Shown in pieces: positions 31,916 through 45,387 of a stretch of 64,000 nucleotides of DNA. A program made the position numbers and the translations under genes. The DNA is from Takashimella koratensis (lineage: Eukaryota > Basidiomycota > Tremellomycetes > Trichosporonales > Tetragoniomycetaceae): the NCBI GenBank assembly GCA_003116875.1, contig BCKT01000006.1:496001-560000 (forward strand), written 5' to 3'. The notes under the pieces were generated by a model. It was given only the letters and a program-made list of their open reading frames with translations. It was not told the DNA's origin and did not search any database. The first letter of the stretch is position 1. The number at the start of each line of letters is the position of its first letter.

Positions 31916-33177
31916 GGTGTACACAGATGGTGTGGAAGTGTCGGGAAGGGGAGGATAGAAGCGAGAGAAGCAAGAAGAGAGGGAGGAAAGACGAAACAGA
32001 GACCAAAGGCGTGGGTGGGCGTGGGTGCGCCCTTGTTTGTCGCTTCACGGACCTTTGACCAAAGGACTGCGCAATGGCCTCGGTTTCACTACACCCCGTC
32101 GATGCACGCTACAAGGAAGAGGACGCGCCGATCTGATGCTGATGAGGGATGGTGGAACAATAGGGGCGAGGTCGGTCGCCGAGTGGAGCGTTGATGTGAT
32201 GGTGGTGGTGATGAAGATGGTGATGGTGGTGATCCGAAAGGAAGTGGGAGGAAGTGGAAGCGGAAGAGCAAGGTGGGTGTGAGAAGAGGAGACCAAGGGC
32301 GGTGAAAATACCGAGGAAGGAACGACTATCGTGGGATTCGAGATACCGTAACAAGAATCTATAAGGATCTAACAAGCTTGCGCGGGAAGGTAGGTTGGGA
32401 TCTGTGAGAATGAGAAAAGAACGAATCGTTCAGTCAGGTGGGAGGTGGGAGGTGGGAGGTGGGTCGGGATGTGAGGGGGGTTGACGGGGTTAGGGGAGGT
32501 AGGTAGGTCGGTAGGTGAGGAGGGTGAGGAAGGGTGAAGGATGGAGTCGACGAAGCGGGGTGGTGGTGGTCGATGTCGATCGAGGAACGCGGTAGAAAGA
32601 AGGGACTGACGGTCAAGGAGGGTGAAGGAGTGCGGCGACCGAGGGTAGAGGGTAGGGGGGTAGGGGATAGGATGGCAGGATGTCAGGATGTTGAGGGTGT
32701 GCTTGGGTCCAAGGTGGCAAGGGTAACCAAACGAGCCGTGAGCGACGCCAACAAGTGGAAGATTTTCCTTCGGTACGAACCTGTAACTGCGCGCGTGTCT
32801 CACTTGTACTGCGGCCGACTCCAAGCACCACCCAAGCATGTATTGACATCTACCCCATCTACGAATGGCCCACTCGGGGTCGCTGCGCTCGACTGGGCTG
32901 AATTCATGCAGACTAGCTCGGTCTGTTCCGTTTGTCCGTGGCCCCGTGGCCGTTTCGTCCCTGTCCCGCTTTGTTGACGTTGACGTTAAATTTCACTCTG
33001 GCCGACTCTGGCGCTCACGGATACGGCCGTGGGGTGCGTATGTACCGTAGGTAGCGTACTGGGAGTGGGTGGGGGCGGAAGAGACCGGGTGCCTGCGTGC
33101 TTGACCTCGGGACCCAGGGCGGCGGCGAGCAGGGGCCCGAGTGAAAACGCGGCTCAGGCGCAGGCAGGCGTCTCATG

Positions 33178-33215
33178 CCCTCCCTCCCTCCCTCCCTCCC
33201 TCCCTCTCTCCCTCT
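33178..33215. repeat. (CCCT)n microsatellite
   Basis: About seven CCCT units followed by imperfect copies. Pyrimidine-rich on this strand, G-rich on the other. Confidence 0.8.
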
Positions 33216-34427
33216 GGCCCACCTCTGCCCCTACCTGGCTGTCTGCACCCATCCACGCCCAAGAAAAAAGGCCAAGAAATTCTCCTCAAACCCGGCACCC
33301 CCTCCTGGCACCCGACTCCTGAACGGCGCTTGAATCCTCACTCCTCCTGGCAGACTCCCATTTCGGGGGCTACGACACAGTCCGCAGTAGCATGCATACG
33401 CGGGGTTGGGGGTTTACGTACACCATTCTCCTTCTCAGCTTTCAGCTTCCGACATTGTTTCTGCCGCTTCTCCCCTGCTCACTTGCCCTGCTGCTCAGCT
33501 GCTCAGCAACCCAGGTATCAGATGTTCAGACGCCTCGCTGAGCTCGTCGGAACCTAGTCGGACACAGAACTTGTCCACCCCTTTCGCGTCGACGCTGATC
33601 GAGGGCCCACCCCGAATCTCAAACATAAGAATAAACATAACCCGGGGGGATCGGGGACCCTGATACTGTATCCGGTACAGTAGACCATAGACCATACTCT
33701 GAGGGGGGTCATCTTTAGCCAGCATCAGCACACAGCACCAGTACAGGGAGTTGAGCACCTCGGAAAAGCGCGCTACGGGAATCCACCCCGACACAGGTGA
33801 ACCTCGTTTCAGAGCCAGGTCCGACTACTCCTTCCTGCCCAGTCCTGCAGTCCCAGACTTGACTCCTCAGTCCACAGTTTCCCATTCCTTAGTCCCATAG
33901 TACCCGACCCGTACCCACCCCACCCTCGGCATCTATCACATCCCCCCGTACCTCACCTCCGTCCCCGTGCTCGGTTAGCCGTACCTAGCTTACCCAAGTT
34001 GCCCAAGTTACCCCGCTGCGGCCGATAATTACCCATAATCCTTCTTCCCCCTGGTCCAAGATTCCGAGGTCAGAGGTCAGAGGTTAGAGGTCACCGAGTC
34101 TCTCAAATTGCTCCTGTTGATCTCCTTCCGGACCGTTCCCCTCCCGATACCCCTTCGGACCCCGGAGCATCCTCGTCCGTGGCTCAAGTAGATTCTCATC
34201 ATATCATACCGGGTCGTCTCTGATCTAAACAAGCTCAAGGACAAGGCACAGGGAGGAGCGCGATTACGATGACGTGGGGTAGAAAAAGGGGGTGAGCGAG
34301 GGAGCACCAAAAGAGTGGAGTGGGAATTGGGAATCAGAAATTGGGTCGTGTATGGTAATACTGGATCTATTATTGTCGGAACTGTAGTCTATGAGTTATC
34401 GAGGGGACTGACTGCGTAGCGTAGACC

Positions 34428-34475
34428 GAGGGCAGAGGGCAGAGGGCAGAGGGCAAGAGGGCAAGAGGGCAAGGG
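34428..34475. repeat. GAGGGCA / GAGGGCAA tandem repeat
   Basis: About six copies of a 7-8 base unit just downstream of the epimerase-like gene. Two unit lengths (7 then 8) lie side by side, a slippage pattern. Confidence 0.75.
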
Positions 34476-34734
34476 ATAGGAGCTGATGTGAAGAATATGA
34501 AGCCGACACTGCGGAGACCGAAACCCTTGAGCAGAAACATCAAACAGACCAGCGGTGACCGAACTGCGCGCCCGGTTATGCGAGACACAAGAAGCGAATG
34601 GAGTTGGGTCAATCCTGTAGTCGATTCGGATACAGGCTCGATCATGTCAGTTTCGGCCTGGAAACAAAAGCCGTCGTCAGCTCTGTTTGGACACTACTGC
34701 TAGCACATGTCGATTGAAGCACTTGAGCATCAGC

Positions 34735-36791
34735 TTACCAGATATTATCCTCTTGGAATCCCTTGGCAATCGTTCTCAATTCTTCAACCTCGACACGCGG
34801 TTTCGTAGGCTTAAAACCTAAGACTTTTCTCGCTTTGGTCCCGTCGAGGCAGATTGAGGTTTCTACCAAACATCAAAGGTCGCAATCGGCATGGTCAGTC
34901 GAGGTGGGTGAAGGGGTGATAGATGGAGGTTTGGGAGGGGGCAACTTGAGGCAAGAGCCTAGACTCACTCCTGAAGGCGTGCTCGTCCAGGTAAGGGCTG
35001 ATAGGAGACGAGAGGATTGGCGGATCTGATTTCGCCAGCATCTCTGCCCAAGCCTCGACATGCTGGGTACAGAGTTACCACGACTGGACTCGACCTCAAG
35101 GACCGATATTCGTCCGCTGATCCGCACTTACCATCTCATTGACGTCCTCGATCATCTCGGAGAAGCTCGTCTGGTGATATCAGCTACTTGCTGAGACTGA
35201 CAACCGCAATAGAAGCAAGCCGACCCAGCGCTATCGCACTGTTTTACACTCACCTTGGCAAATTGTTGAGCCAACGACGCGACCGTGCTGCTGTGAAACC
35301 CATACTTGACTCCCCAAACAGCCGCGACGGCCTTTGCCAAACTCTCCTGTGTCGAATCCCCATCATCGACCACATTAAACAGCGGCGCCGAGACGCTCTG
35401 TTTCTCCGGAACGACTGTATCGATTGTCTTCCACGTCTCAGACATGGAGGTGCGCTTTGCTGAACTCCCGCCTGAACCGAGAGAGAAAGCGGGTTTCTCT
35501 GCGGGCGTGAAAGAGAAAGGAATATCGGCCCCGGATTGGGAGAGGGCTGAGGAACGAGGTGTGGAGAGGAGGTAGAGACCCGTTAGGTAGAGAGATTGGG
35601 CAATATCGATGGTGTGCACGGTGTGAACTCGAAGGTCGGAGCTAGAGTCAGTTAGGAGGTAAGGTAGACTCACTTGTATAAGAACTCCATCTTCTCTTTA
35701 CTGCGCTTTGTCAGTAACGAACAAACTGTGTGTCTCTCATATGCAGACTTACAGGTGATAGTAGACATGACCCGCTACGAGCCTGGGGATGACTTCCCCT
35801 TCCCAAGTCCCTATCCCATACCAAGCTGCACACCTTACAAAACCGACGTTCAAACCGTCTACACTGGCGATCCCCCTCATAGCCTCATGCCACCACCTAC
35901 CCCTCACCCCGTCGGGCCTCAACCTGTCCCCCTCACTGTGGCCCGAGGAAGTGGACTTCATCTCGTAGAATGGGAAAGTCAGGCGAACGTATGCACCCGG
36001 TTTGGTACTGGCGTCCAGCTTGGACGCGGATTTAGCAAGGCTCAAAGCGAGTTGGTACGTGTTTGATATTTGGATCTGGTTGTGTCAGCTGTGATCACTG
36101 CATCTAGGTACAGGTGCTAACTGACGAGTTCAGGACGGTCAAAGGCGATCTCGCCTGTGAGGTCGAAAACAAGGTCGAATCGCTTCCAGCCTGTTTCTTT
36201 GTCCGACCAGGTAGAAGGAGGAGTGAAGAGGTCACGGTGTCGCTCGACGTTGGCTAGGTTGACTTGCTTGTATTCGAGTTTTGAGGAAGGGGCCTTGAGC
36301 AGGTCCAGAAAGGGATGGTCGAGGTAGCTTGGAGATGTCAGTATGGTCATGAGCAGGTGATGAGGTGGTGAGAAGAAGAGGTGTGGGCATGGAGAGGGGA
36401 GATGGACGTACGTCGTTGGTGGATTGACGGAGAATCGGTCAGCTGGGGCAAGTCAGTCTGGCTACGTCTATACAGGGCTAAGTATATCTGAGTCAAGGAC
36501 ATACCGATGCGGACAAACTAGAAGAGGTGTATCAGTTTGTGTACTTTGAGTTTGCTTATCGTGGGACTCACCGAAGCGCGGTCTTCCTGCGATAGGTAAG
36601 TGGCCAAAGCCCGTGCGACCGTTGTCGTCCCGCCTGCGGAGTGTGAGCTTGTTCCTCGTTAGGAGAAGGCGTTAGAGCTAGGGTATGTATGGGGTCGTGG
36701 AGTAGGAGATGTGTGCGAGGGGTGATGAAGAGGGATAGGACTGACCGAGGATGAGGACGACGGGGGGTGAAGCGGGTTTCTGGACGCTCAT
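34735..36791 (-). CDS. NAD(P)-binding epimerase/dehydratase-like protein (extended SDR)
   Basis: Starts with MSVQKPASPPVVLILGGTTT at 36791, where the Rossmann-fold glycine motif GGTTTVAR is cut by an intron inside the first Gly codon. Very small exons follow, including one of 13 nt (FVRI, near 36515-36530) and one of about 31 nt (ADRFSVNPPTT). Then come YLDHPFLDLLKAP, the strand FDLVFDLTGEIAFDRPEL (the usual position of the bound-NAD D-x-G/A), GLNVGFVRCAAWYGIGTWEG, and a final FKPTKPRVEVEELRTIAKGF. The core resembles NAD-dependent epimerase proteins, but the Y-x3-K pair is not obvious: YHLKEKMEFLYK and RLTFPFYEM are the only candidates. The stop at 34735-34737 overlaps a possible donor (GTAAGC); splicing there would replace the end with a few other residues. 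Substrate unknown. Confidence 0.65.
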
Positions 36792-37720
36792 TGCGACGAA
36801 AGCCTGGATTAGGGGAGTAGGGGAAAAGAGTCGCTCAAGATGAAGAGAGACTAGTGGAGAGGGAGATGGATGTGGAAGAGGATGTCGAGGATGTCAAGTA
36901 TGGGTTGAAAAGTTTGTCAATGTCGAGAAGGAAAAAGTAAGAGGTAGAAGTAAGAGGAAGACGAGAAAAAGACAGAGGGCGAGGGCGAGGGCGAGGGAGA
37001 GGGCGAGGAGGTGTGTGTGCCTGTGATACGGATACGGATGTTGATGTGGGTGATGGCCGTGACTCGTGGTGATGGTGTTTCAGCTGAGCGAGGCAGAGGT
37101 CACGAGCGGGTGTAAAGGAAGGTGGGTATACTATAAGAGGGGATGAGAGTCAAGGATGGCTCGACACTCCAGTGTCACAAAGGTACCCCGCCTAGCACGG
37201 ACCACCTCCACCACGCCCTCTACCCTCGACCGACCGACCGTTGGTAAGCGAGCCAGACTCCGAGGGCGGGGCGATTTACCCGACGTCTTGTCTCATCCAG
37301 ACTGACGACTCTGATCTCTGATCTCTTCACTTGGACATCTTGACCTGATGGACACAGCCTTTGCGCTGATCTCTTCCGGCCAATAAATGATCATCCACTC
37401 CCATCTGTGACTGATCACATCATCCGACTCCTGGTGTATCACGCCTCGCTCTCCGCTCCTTGTGTTTCACCAACTCGCTCACCATCCATCCGACTTGGCC
37501 CAATCCAACCCTCACGATCCAGTCCACAGCTAGAGTACCGCTACAATACACACAGACAATGCCCAGTCGAAACTTTGTCACTTTGTCCGTTTTCCACTTC
37601 ATGCATAGATTGCGAACAAGTCCTGTTCGTTTTCTCCGTTCCTCAACGCCACACCGAGCGAGCTACACACCCTCTAAACCACTCAGCTCGCACTCAAAAC
37701 TCCACATCTTGACGCCAAGA
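36792..37720. other. Region between the epimerase-like gene and ATP17, with GAGGGC repeat
   Basis: About 0.93 kb. A purine-rich GAGGGC repeat lies at 36974-37008. Plus-strand frames at 37407-37712 and 37460-37876 partly overlap the ATP17 3' end and have no motif. No gene supported. Confidence 0.45.
36974..37008. repeat. (GAGGGC)n short tandem repeat
   Basis: About five hexamer units with one A substitution, in the upstream region of the epimerase-like gene. Confidence 0.8.
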
Positions 37721-38824
37721 TCAGTGGTGTCCGTTCTTGTGGTGCTTGAGGTGCACTACGGGCCCGCGGGATCAATGAAAGAACGGCGAAGGAGGACAGA
37801 GAAGGCGATGAGAGAGCGTCAAGTTGAGCATAAAAATGGTTTGGTGAGATTTGAGGGAAGTGGAAAGATAAAATGATGTGGTTAGCGAGAACGCCACGGA
37901 GGTTAAGAGATGACGCACTGTTGTAGTCGATGGTGTAGCCGACACCGAAGAGGATGAGGATGGAAGCGAGGAGAGGGGCGCTGGGTCATGTCAGCTTGAT
38001 GACGGCAATTCAGAATGACAGAGTGACAGCCTCGACATTGATCCTCTCCTCTCCAACCTCCAGCAGCTTCCACAAGATCCACCCGACATAACAAAGAACA
38101 GAAAGCGCAGAGGATCATAGGCCAGCCCGTGATTTCTGACGCTGACGCCGGCTCTGTCACAACTTCCCGCTTGTGGGTTTGTTCCCATCTCGAATCCCAT
38201 ATACCACCTCCACTGTTTCCTCATACCCGCGACTTGCACATTCTCCTCCCTCCCACCTCAGCCTTCACCTCACCACAGTCCTCAGCACACTTCTCGCTGT
38301 CCATCCACCGTATCCACACGCCTAGCCGCTCATATCTCCTTGACACAAACTCCCGGATCCATTTCCACTTCTCGTCTACTTGCCCAATTGCCCAACCGGC
38401 AACCCCTACTCACCCGCTGGCGTTCTTGCCCTCGAAGAAGCGACCACGGAGACCGCCAGGCTGCTCGGACGCAGGCTTGGGGCCCTTGGGCAGCTTGGAG
38501 TAAAAGTCGATGACGGCGGCGGTGCGCGCAGAGGTCGAGCCGGACGACTGGGTGGGCGGGATAGGTGAAGACGTATTGAAGGGGCCGGAGGGACAAGATG
38601 TTACGCGAGGATGAGGTAGGAACGGATCAACAGCAGTGTAGTGAAAGAAGAAGAGGTGTTAGCTTGACATTCAAGATGGTCGGAGACTCGTAATTCGGAG
38701 ACACCGGAGGGGTTGGACACGGAAGGGGAGACGGGTAAAAGCTAATACGCACGACGGCACCCGGGGTGGCGATCTTGGGTGGGATGAGGCCCCCGAGAGA
38801 GCGGCGGGCAGCGGAGGGGAACAT
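37721..38824 (-). CDS. ATP17: Mitochondrial F1Fo ATP synthase subunit f
   Basis: Four exons: 38824-38753, 38547-38414, 37980-37919 and 37755-37721, giving 100 residues, the usual size. An Arg/Ser presequence (MFPSAARRSLGGLIPP) precedes VIDFYSKLPKGPKP, LRGRFFEGKNASGAPLLAS, the membrane segment LASILILFGVGYTIDYN and the C-terminal HLKHHKNGHH. FY-x-LPKGP, the NASG turn and HLKHHKN identify subunit f of the Fo sector. The first intron (201 bp) and second (433 bp) are long for this genome. Divergent from GGC1, 468 bp between starts, so two inner-membrane proteins share an upstream region. Confidence 0.9.
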
Positions 38825-39292
38825 GTTGGTGTGAGAGGGGGGTAGGGCGGGGTGGGGAGAGGAGAGGAGAGGAGAGGTGAGGTGAGGGTGAGGTTGAAGA
38901 TGGAGACGAGGGTGGTGGTGGTGGTCCCAGGTGCGGGTGTGGTTGTATGGCGGTCCCAAATATCCGCAATTCCCCGCTGTGTGGCACTTTGAGTCTACGT
39001 TGCGTGGCACAGAGTCAATCCCATGGGGCACTGACGATGCCGCTCATCCTGCCCGTGCCTGGCACCTCGGCTTGCGAAAAAAATGTTGCAACTGGCCTAT
39101 CTCCCCATCTATCTCTGTCTCTAGTTCTATCTCTCATCAGCTCATTCCTGGTCTCTGCCCCCTAGTCTCATCCTCACCTCGTCGCTCATCTCGCCTCGTC
39201 TTGGGAAACTCTGGAGCCACTCCCAGCCATTGATAGATTCACACGCGAAAGACTTGTTGCTCTCCCCTTAGCCTCACAACATAACCACTACC

Positions 39293-41029
39293 ATGTCTCC
39301 ACCGGTCGACTCCAAGTTTGGCAAGCGCGAGAGCGGGACGGCTCGTATTCTTGGTTCGGGCACGTCTGGTATCGCCGAACTGATCGTCTTCCACCCTGTT
39401 GTGAGTATCACAGTCTTGGCTTTTGCAACATTACTCTTCCCTGGTACTTCCCTCTCCCACCCACGTTGAACTCTCGCCTTGTCAGTCTCGTCGCAATACG
39501 CTAACTTGTCTAGGACACCGTGGCCAAGCGCCTCATGTCCAACCGGGCCAAAGTGACCAACCTCTCCGCCTTGAACTCGATCATCTTCCGCTCGGCCGCC
39601 GACGCCTCGTTCTTCGGTAAAGCCGTCTCCCTCTTCCCCGGTCTCGGCTACGCAGCGGGTTACAAAGTCGCGCAACGAGTCTACAAGTTTGGAGGACAGC
39701 CATGGTTCCGTGACCAGCTTGATAAGAATGCCGGAGGGTGGTTCAGGGAGACTTTTGGGAAGAAGACCGGTGGGATGTTGATGCATGCTACTGCGGGAAG
39801 GTGAGTGCCGCGACTACCTCCGTCAGGCGGTGGGAGTGTCAGATGGGGCGAGAGATGAGTGGAGAACGTTGCTGACGAGAACCCAGCTTTACCGGTATCG
39901 GCGAGGTCGTGCGTATCCCTCGTGTTCATGATCACCTACCATACATACTACTTCCTCCGACGAGGAGACGTCTAACTGACGCCTAATCACAGGTCCTCCT
40001 CCCGCTCGACGTGCTCAAAATCAAGATGCAGACTAACCCGGACGCCCTCAAGGGCCGCGGTATCGTCAAGCTCATCACCGAGGAAGGTGTCGCCTCGCTT
40101 TACCGCGGTTGGGGATGGACGATGGCGCGTAACGCCCCTGGATCGTTTGCGGTGGGTCTGCGTTAGGGCTGAGGACTTGTTAGAGGAAGGCGGTGGGGGA
40201 GGGCCAAGGAGTGGAGCTGAGGGCGTTCGAGGAGTGAACGCTTAGAAGAGAGGAGGAGAGTACGGGAACACAGACTGATTGGGTTGTAGCTCTTCGGTGG
40301 TTCCGCAGTGACCAAGGAGTACCTCTTCCGCCTTTCCGACTACTCTTCTGCCACCTGGACCCAGAGTAAGTTTCCTCTGCCTCTTCCTGTCTTGCTTTAC
40401 CTCCATCTCGCTTCTCCCCTGTTTTCCATTTTGGTCTCATTCGCACCGGCTCTGCTTCACCTTCTTACTCTCTTGCCTCGGGCACTAACCAACCCAGACT
40501 TTGTCGCTTCCATCGCCGGCGCCGTCGCATCAATCACCGTCGCCGCCCCTCTCGACGTCGTCAAGACCCGTATCCAGAACGCCAACTTTGGGTCCAACGT
40601 CGGAGGTGTCGCGATCATTCGGGATATGGTTAGGACCGAAGGGTTCAGGTCATTCTTCAAGGGTTTGACCCCGAAGGTGGGTGTTTGGCTAGAGCGGGAG
40701 CTGGGTGTAGATGGTTAGAAAGGTTTCGAGATGGATGGGAGATTCTCAAGCTGAGTGCTAACCCGCCCGCGCAGATTCTCGTCGTCGGCCCCAAGCTCGT
40801 CTTCTCCGTAAGTACCACACAAGCACTGCCGTCTTCCTCATCATTTCTTGATACCCAACACCTGCTGACAACTCCGCAGTACACCCTCGCCCAGTCGTTG
40901 ATCCCCTTCTTCGGCAAATACGGTGAGTCCTCGCATCTAGACTACGGAGACGAGTGCTTCTCCAGACCTTGTCTTAGTGTCCTGCGACAGTTTGTGAGGA
41001 TACAAAGCTGACTTGTCCTTTCAGTCTAA
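39293..41029 (+). CDS. GGC1: Mitochondrial GTP/GDP carrier
   Basis: Nine exons: 39293-39400, 39514-39800, 39887-39908, 39993-40151, 40290-40365, 40498-40676, 40775-40807, 40880-40922 and 41025-41029, giving 303 residues, the normal carrier length. Three carrier repeats each have the P-x-[DE]-x2-[KR] signature: HPVDTVAKRL, LPLDVLKIKM and APLDVVKTRI. Specific to Ggc1/Yhm1: RLMSNRAKVTNLSALNSIIF, LFPGLGYAAGYKVAQRVYKF, RGWGWTMARNAPGSFALFGG and PKLVFSYTLAQSLIPFF. Ggc1 exchanges GTP for GDP across the inner membrane and affects mitochondrial iron balance. The last exon contributes only TC plus the stop codon. Confidence 0.95.
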
Positions 41030-41813
41030 TCTGATCACTCGAGTCGTTGATCCCACGATCCGTGCTTTACCTACACCTAGCTCGCCACTCGACGCCCAAA
41101 CCTTTCGCTAATCCTCGCTACGACCATTCCCTCCCATCTCTATCGCTTCTTGCTTGTTTCTTTCATTCACCACCTATGGGCTTACCTCTCGCCCTTTGAC
41201 CGTTCTTGACATTTATGATATATACTACACCGGGTCAAGCCCACGTCTTAGATAAATGGAATATCGCGCAACCGCTCTGCTATGCATTTGGGTCTTGCGA
41301 GTAGATAAAGGGGCTTGTGTACACGTGTCGCGTGCAATAGAATGAGGGAGGAAAGGGCAGGCCAGATCGCGACGTGGGCTCTGGGGGTTGGTTCCGGCTA
41401 CGAGAGGACGAGGTGGACCGGGATAGCGAAAGGATTGGCTGACTCATCCTGTATAAAACACACCCATTCCTCATCTCGTGCTGATATCCCCTTCCCTTGT
41501 CTCCTCGTCCCACCGTCTTACCATCCCACCGTCCCACCCTCAAGGATCACCAACCCCCGCCGCCAAAGCACAAGCCACCACGACCTTCACTCTCCTCCGT
41601 AGTCCAAAGTACAGTCCCATCGCCAACCACAGCATACCCCGTGCGTACTTTTGATTCCTCGGTAGTCAGGGTCACCCTTTCCCCAAAAAGGTAAAGGTGA
41701 TTTTTCAAGCCCACTCCAGGCTCAGTCGTACGAGAAAGCACTGACACGTTACTGCAGCCTCGGCGCTGACTGAGCCCATTGATTTCGCGACTTTAAAAAA
41801 ACCCAGCGGTTCA
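41030..41813. other. Intergenic region between GGC1 and ERG10
   Basis: 3' flank of GGC1 and promoter of ERG10. An A-run (41793-41801) sits just upstream of the ERG10 ATG. No gene seen. Confidence 0.5.
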
Positions 41814-43890
<2,077 letters not shown>

Positions 43891-44253
43891 GTGGGGTCCG
43901 TAGCATTGACGTCACCGCAAAGGACAGGAGCCTATACCAATGTAGGGATACAGCGACGGCTCCGAGGCTTTGAAGGAGGAGATTCAAGAACTTTGGTAGT
44001 GAATGTAGTATAGATATTCAAGATACCCCAGCATGAGACATCCCCTGGGTCTGTGATCAAACCAAGGCCGCGGGGTCTGAAGTGACTTTGTTTTGAACCA
44101 TTGACGAGAAAGTAAAATTCAACGTTGATCATCGCTGTGTTCTGTCTGAGCTAAATGAATGAAGTGTGCATGTGACGATGAATGCTCAATCTGATAGAAC
44201 CGGCAATCCCCCCTCTCCCACCCAGCCTCCCAAACCAAGCCCAAACCAGATCT
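43891..44253. other. Convergent 3' region between ERG10 and uL14m
   Basis: No ORF with support. Probably holds the polyadenylation sites of both genes. Confidence 0.5.
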
Positions 44254-45041
44254 TTAAACGACCTGCAATCCGTCAGCTCAAAACTTGTACTAGCTGGTTA
44301 CCTACAACACCTCCTAGCTCACCTTTTGTGCCAAACTGAGAATCTTGCTCCATCGTCCACCATCACCAGTCCCACCGACACTCTCACGCAGCTCGCTAGC
44401 GACCACACCGTTGACTCGGGTCCCGATCATCTCGCCCTTGTTGTTGAGTAGGACACAGGCGTTATCGTCAAACCTGTTTGAGGAGAGGGGAGGGATACAA
44501 GATAAGGTGAACGAAGGGACATGACGCCAAAGATTGATAGAAAGTGTCACGAAATAGAAGGGGAGGGTGAAGTCAGTATTGAATTTCTCTTGTTGTGGAA
44601 TAAAAGCGGCACCTGACGGCACCCGCCGGCCTAGACATACCTAACCACCCTCCCATCTGGCCTCATTACCGGTTTCCGAGTCCTAACCACCACAGCTCGT
44701 CTAACATCCCCTCTCCGAACTTTCTGGATGTTCGACCCGGCCCCAATCGCTCCCGCCCCTCCACTCCCAGCCTGCGTAATCGGTCGAGCTCGATTAATCA
44801 CGCAAACAATTTCGTCCCCGACAGTAGCGAAGCCCGTGGATTTCTTGCGAGTCTTCACTTTAAGGACGTTAATGCATTCCGCAATGAGGGCACCAGAGTT
44901 GTCGATGACCTAAGAAGGGGTTAGAATGGACATGGAAAGATGAGAGGAGGTGAGGAAGGGACAGGAGAGAGGGCAGAGGGGTGGGGAGAAGATATCATAG
45001 GAAGAGGGACTTACGTTCATTCGTCCTTTGAGACCGATCAT
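44254..45041 (-). CDS. MRPL38: Mitochondrial ribosomal protein uL14m
   Basis: Start MIGLKGRMN at 45041; exons 45041-45015, 44909-44641 and 44473-about 44326. Core: [82 protein letters not shown] and [11 protein letters not shown]. These are the uL14 landmarks; a Gly/Ala-rich insert and no cytosolic L23 features place it in the mitoribosome. Two ends are possible: reading on gives KVS and a stop at 44314, while splicing at GTGAGC with a GCTGAC branch and GCAG acceptor gives a terminal exon GTC GTT TAA (44262-44254), ending KVV. I prefer the spliced end because mitochondrial uL14 usually finishes on a hydrophobic residue. Divergent from the Clr2-like gene by 346 bp. Confidence 0.9.
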
Positions 45042-45387
45042 GGCGAGAGATGAGGAGGAAGTAGAGCAGAGAGTGATTGAGGATGGGTTTCAGCGACTGG
45101 GCCCGAGCGAGATAAGAGTCGAAGCTGTGGGGGAGCGAAGATGAGGTGAGAGGTCGAGACTGTTGTTCAAGACTGAAGATTGATGAGGAAGTTTAAAAAG
45201 ATTGAACCTGGCTGGGCTCACTTTTTTCCTGGCTGGGCTGACCGATTAATTTCCAATTTGCTTCCGTCTCCGTGCACTGGCGCTTGATCAGAAGCCTAGA
45301 TTGCAATTCCACTCTCCACTCTCCTCCACTGTCAACTCCTCGACCACCAACATCTACATCATCTCCCCTAGCCAAGCCGCCCTCACG

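Larger units (their letters stand above)
31916..34734. other. 2.8-kb stretch without supported gene
   Basis: Upstream region of the Ser-rich membrane protein gene and 3' flank of the epimerase-like gene. Plus-strand frames (for example 32534-32977) are made of G-rich repeats and have no motif. It contains GGTGGGA repeats (32437-32463), a CCCT tract (33178-33215) and GAGGGCA repeats (34428-34475). The unusual length may reflect an unrecognised gene, a long non-coding transcript, or a large regulatory region. Confidence 0.4.

Noticed and set aside
32534..32977. 147-codon plus frame in the 2.8-kb gap
   Set aside because: Made of G-rich repeats at its start and has no domain, intron or homologue that I can recognise.
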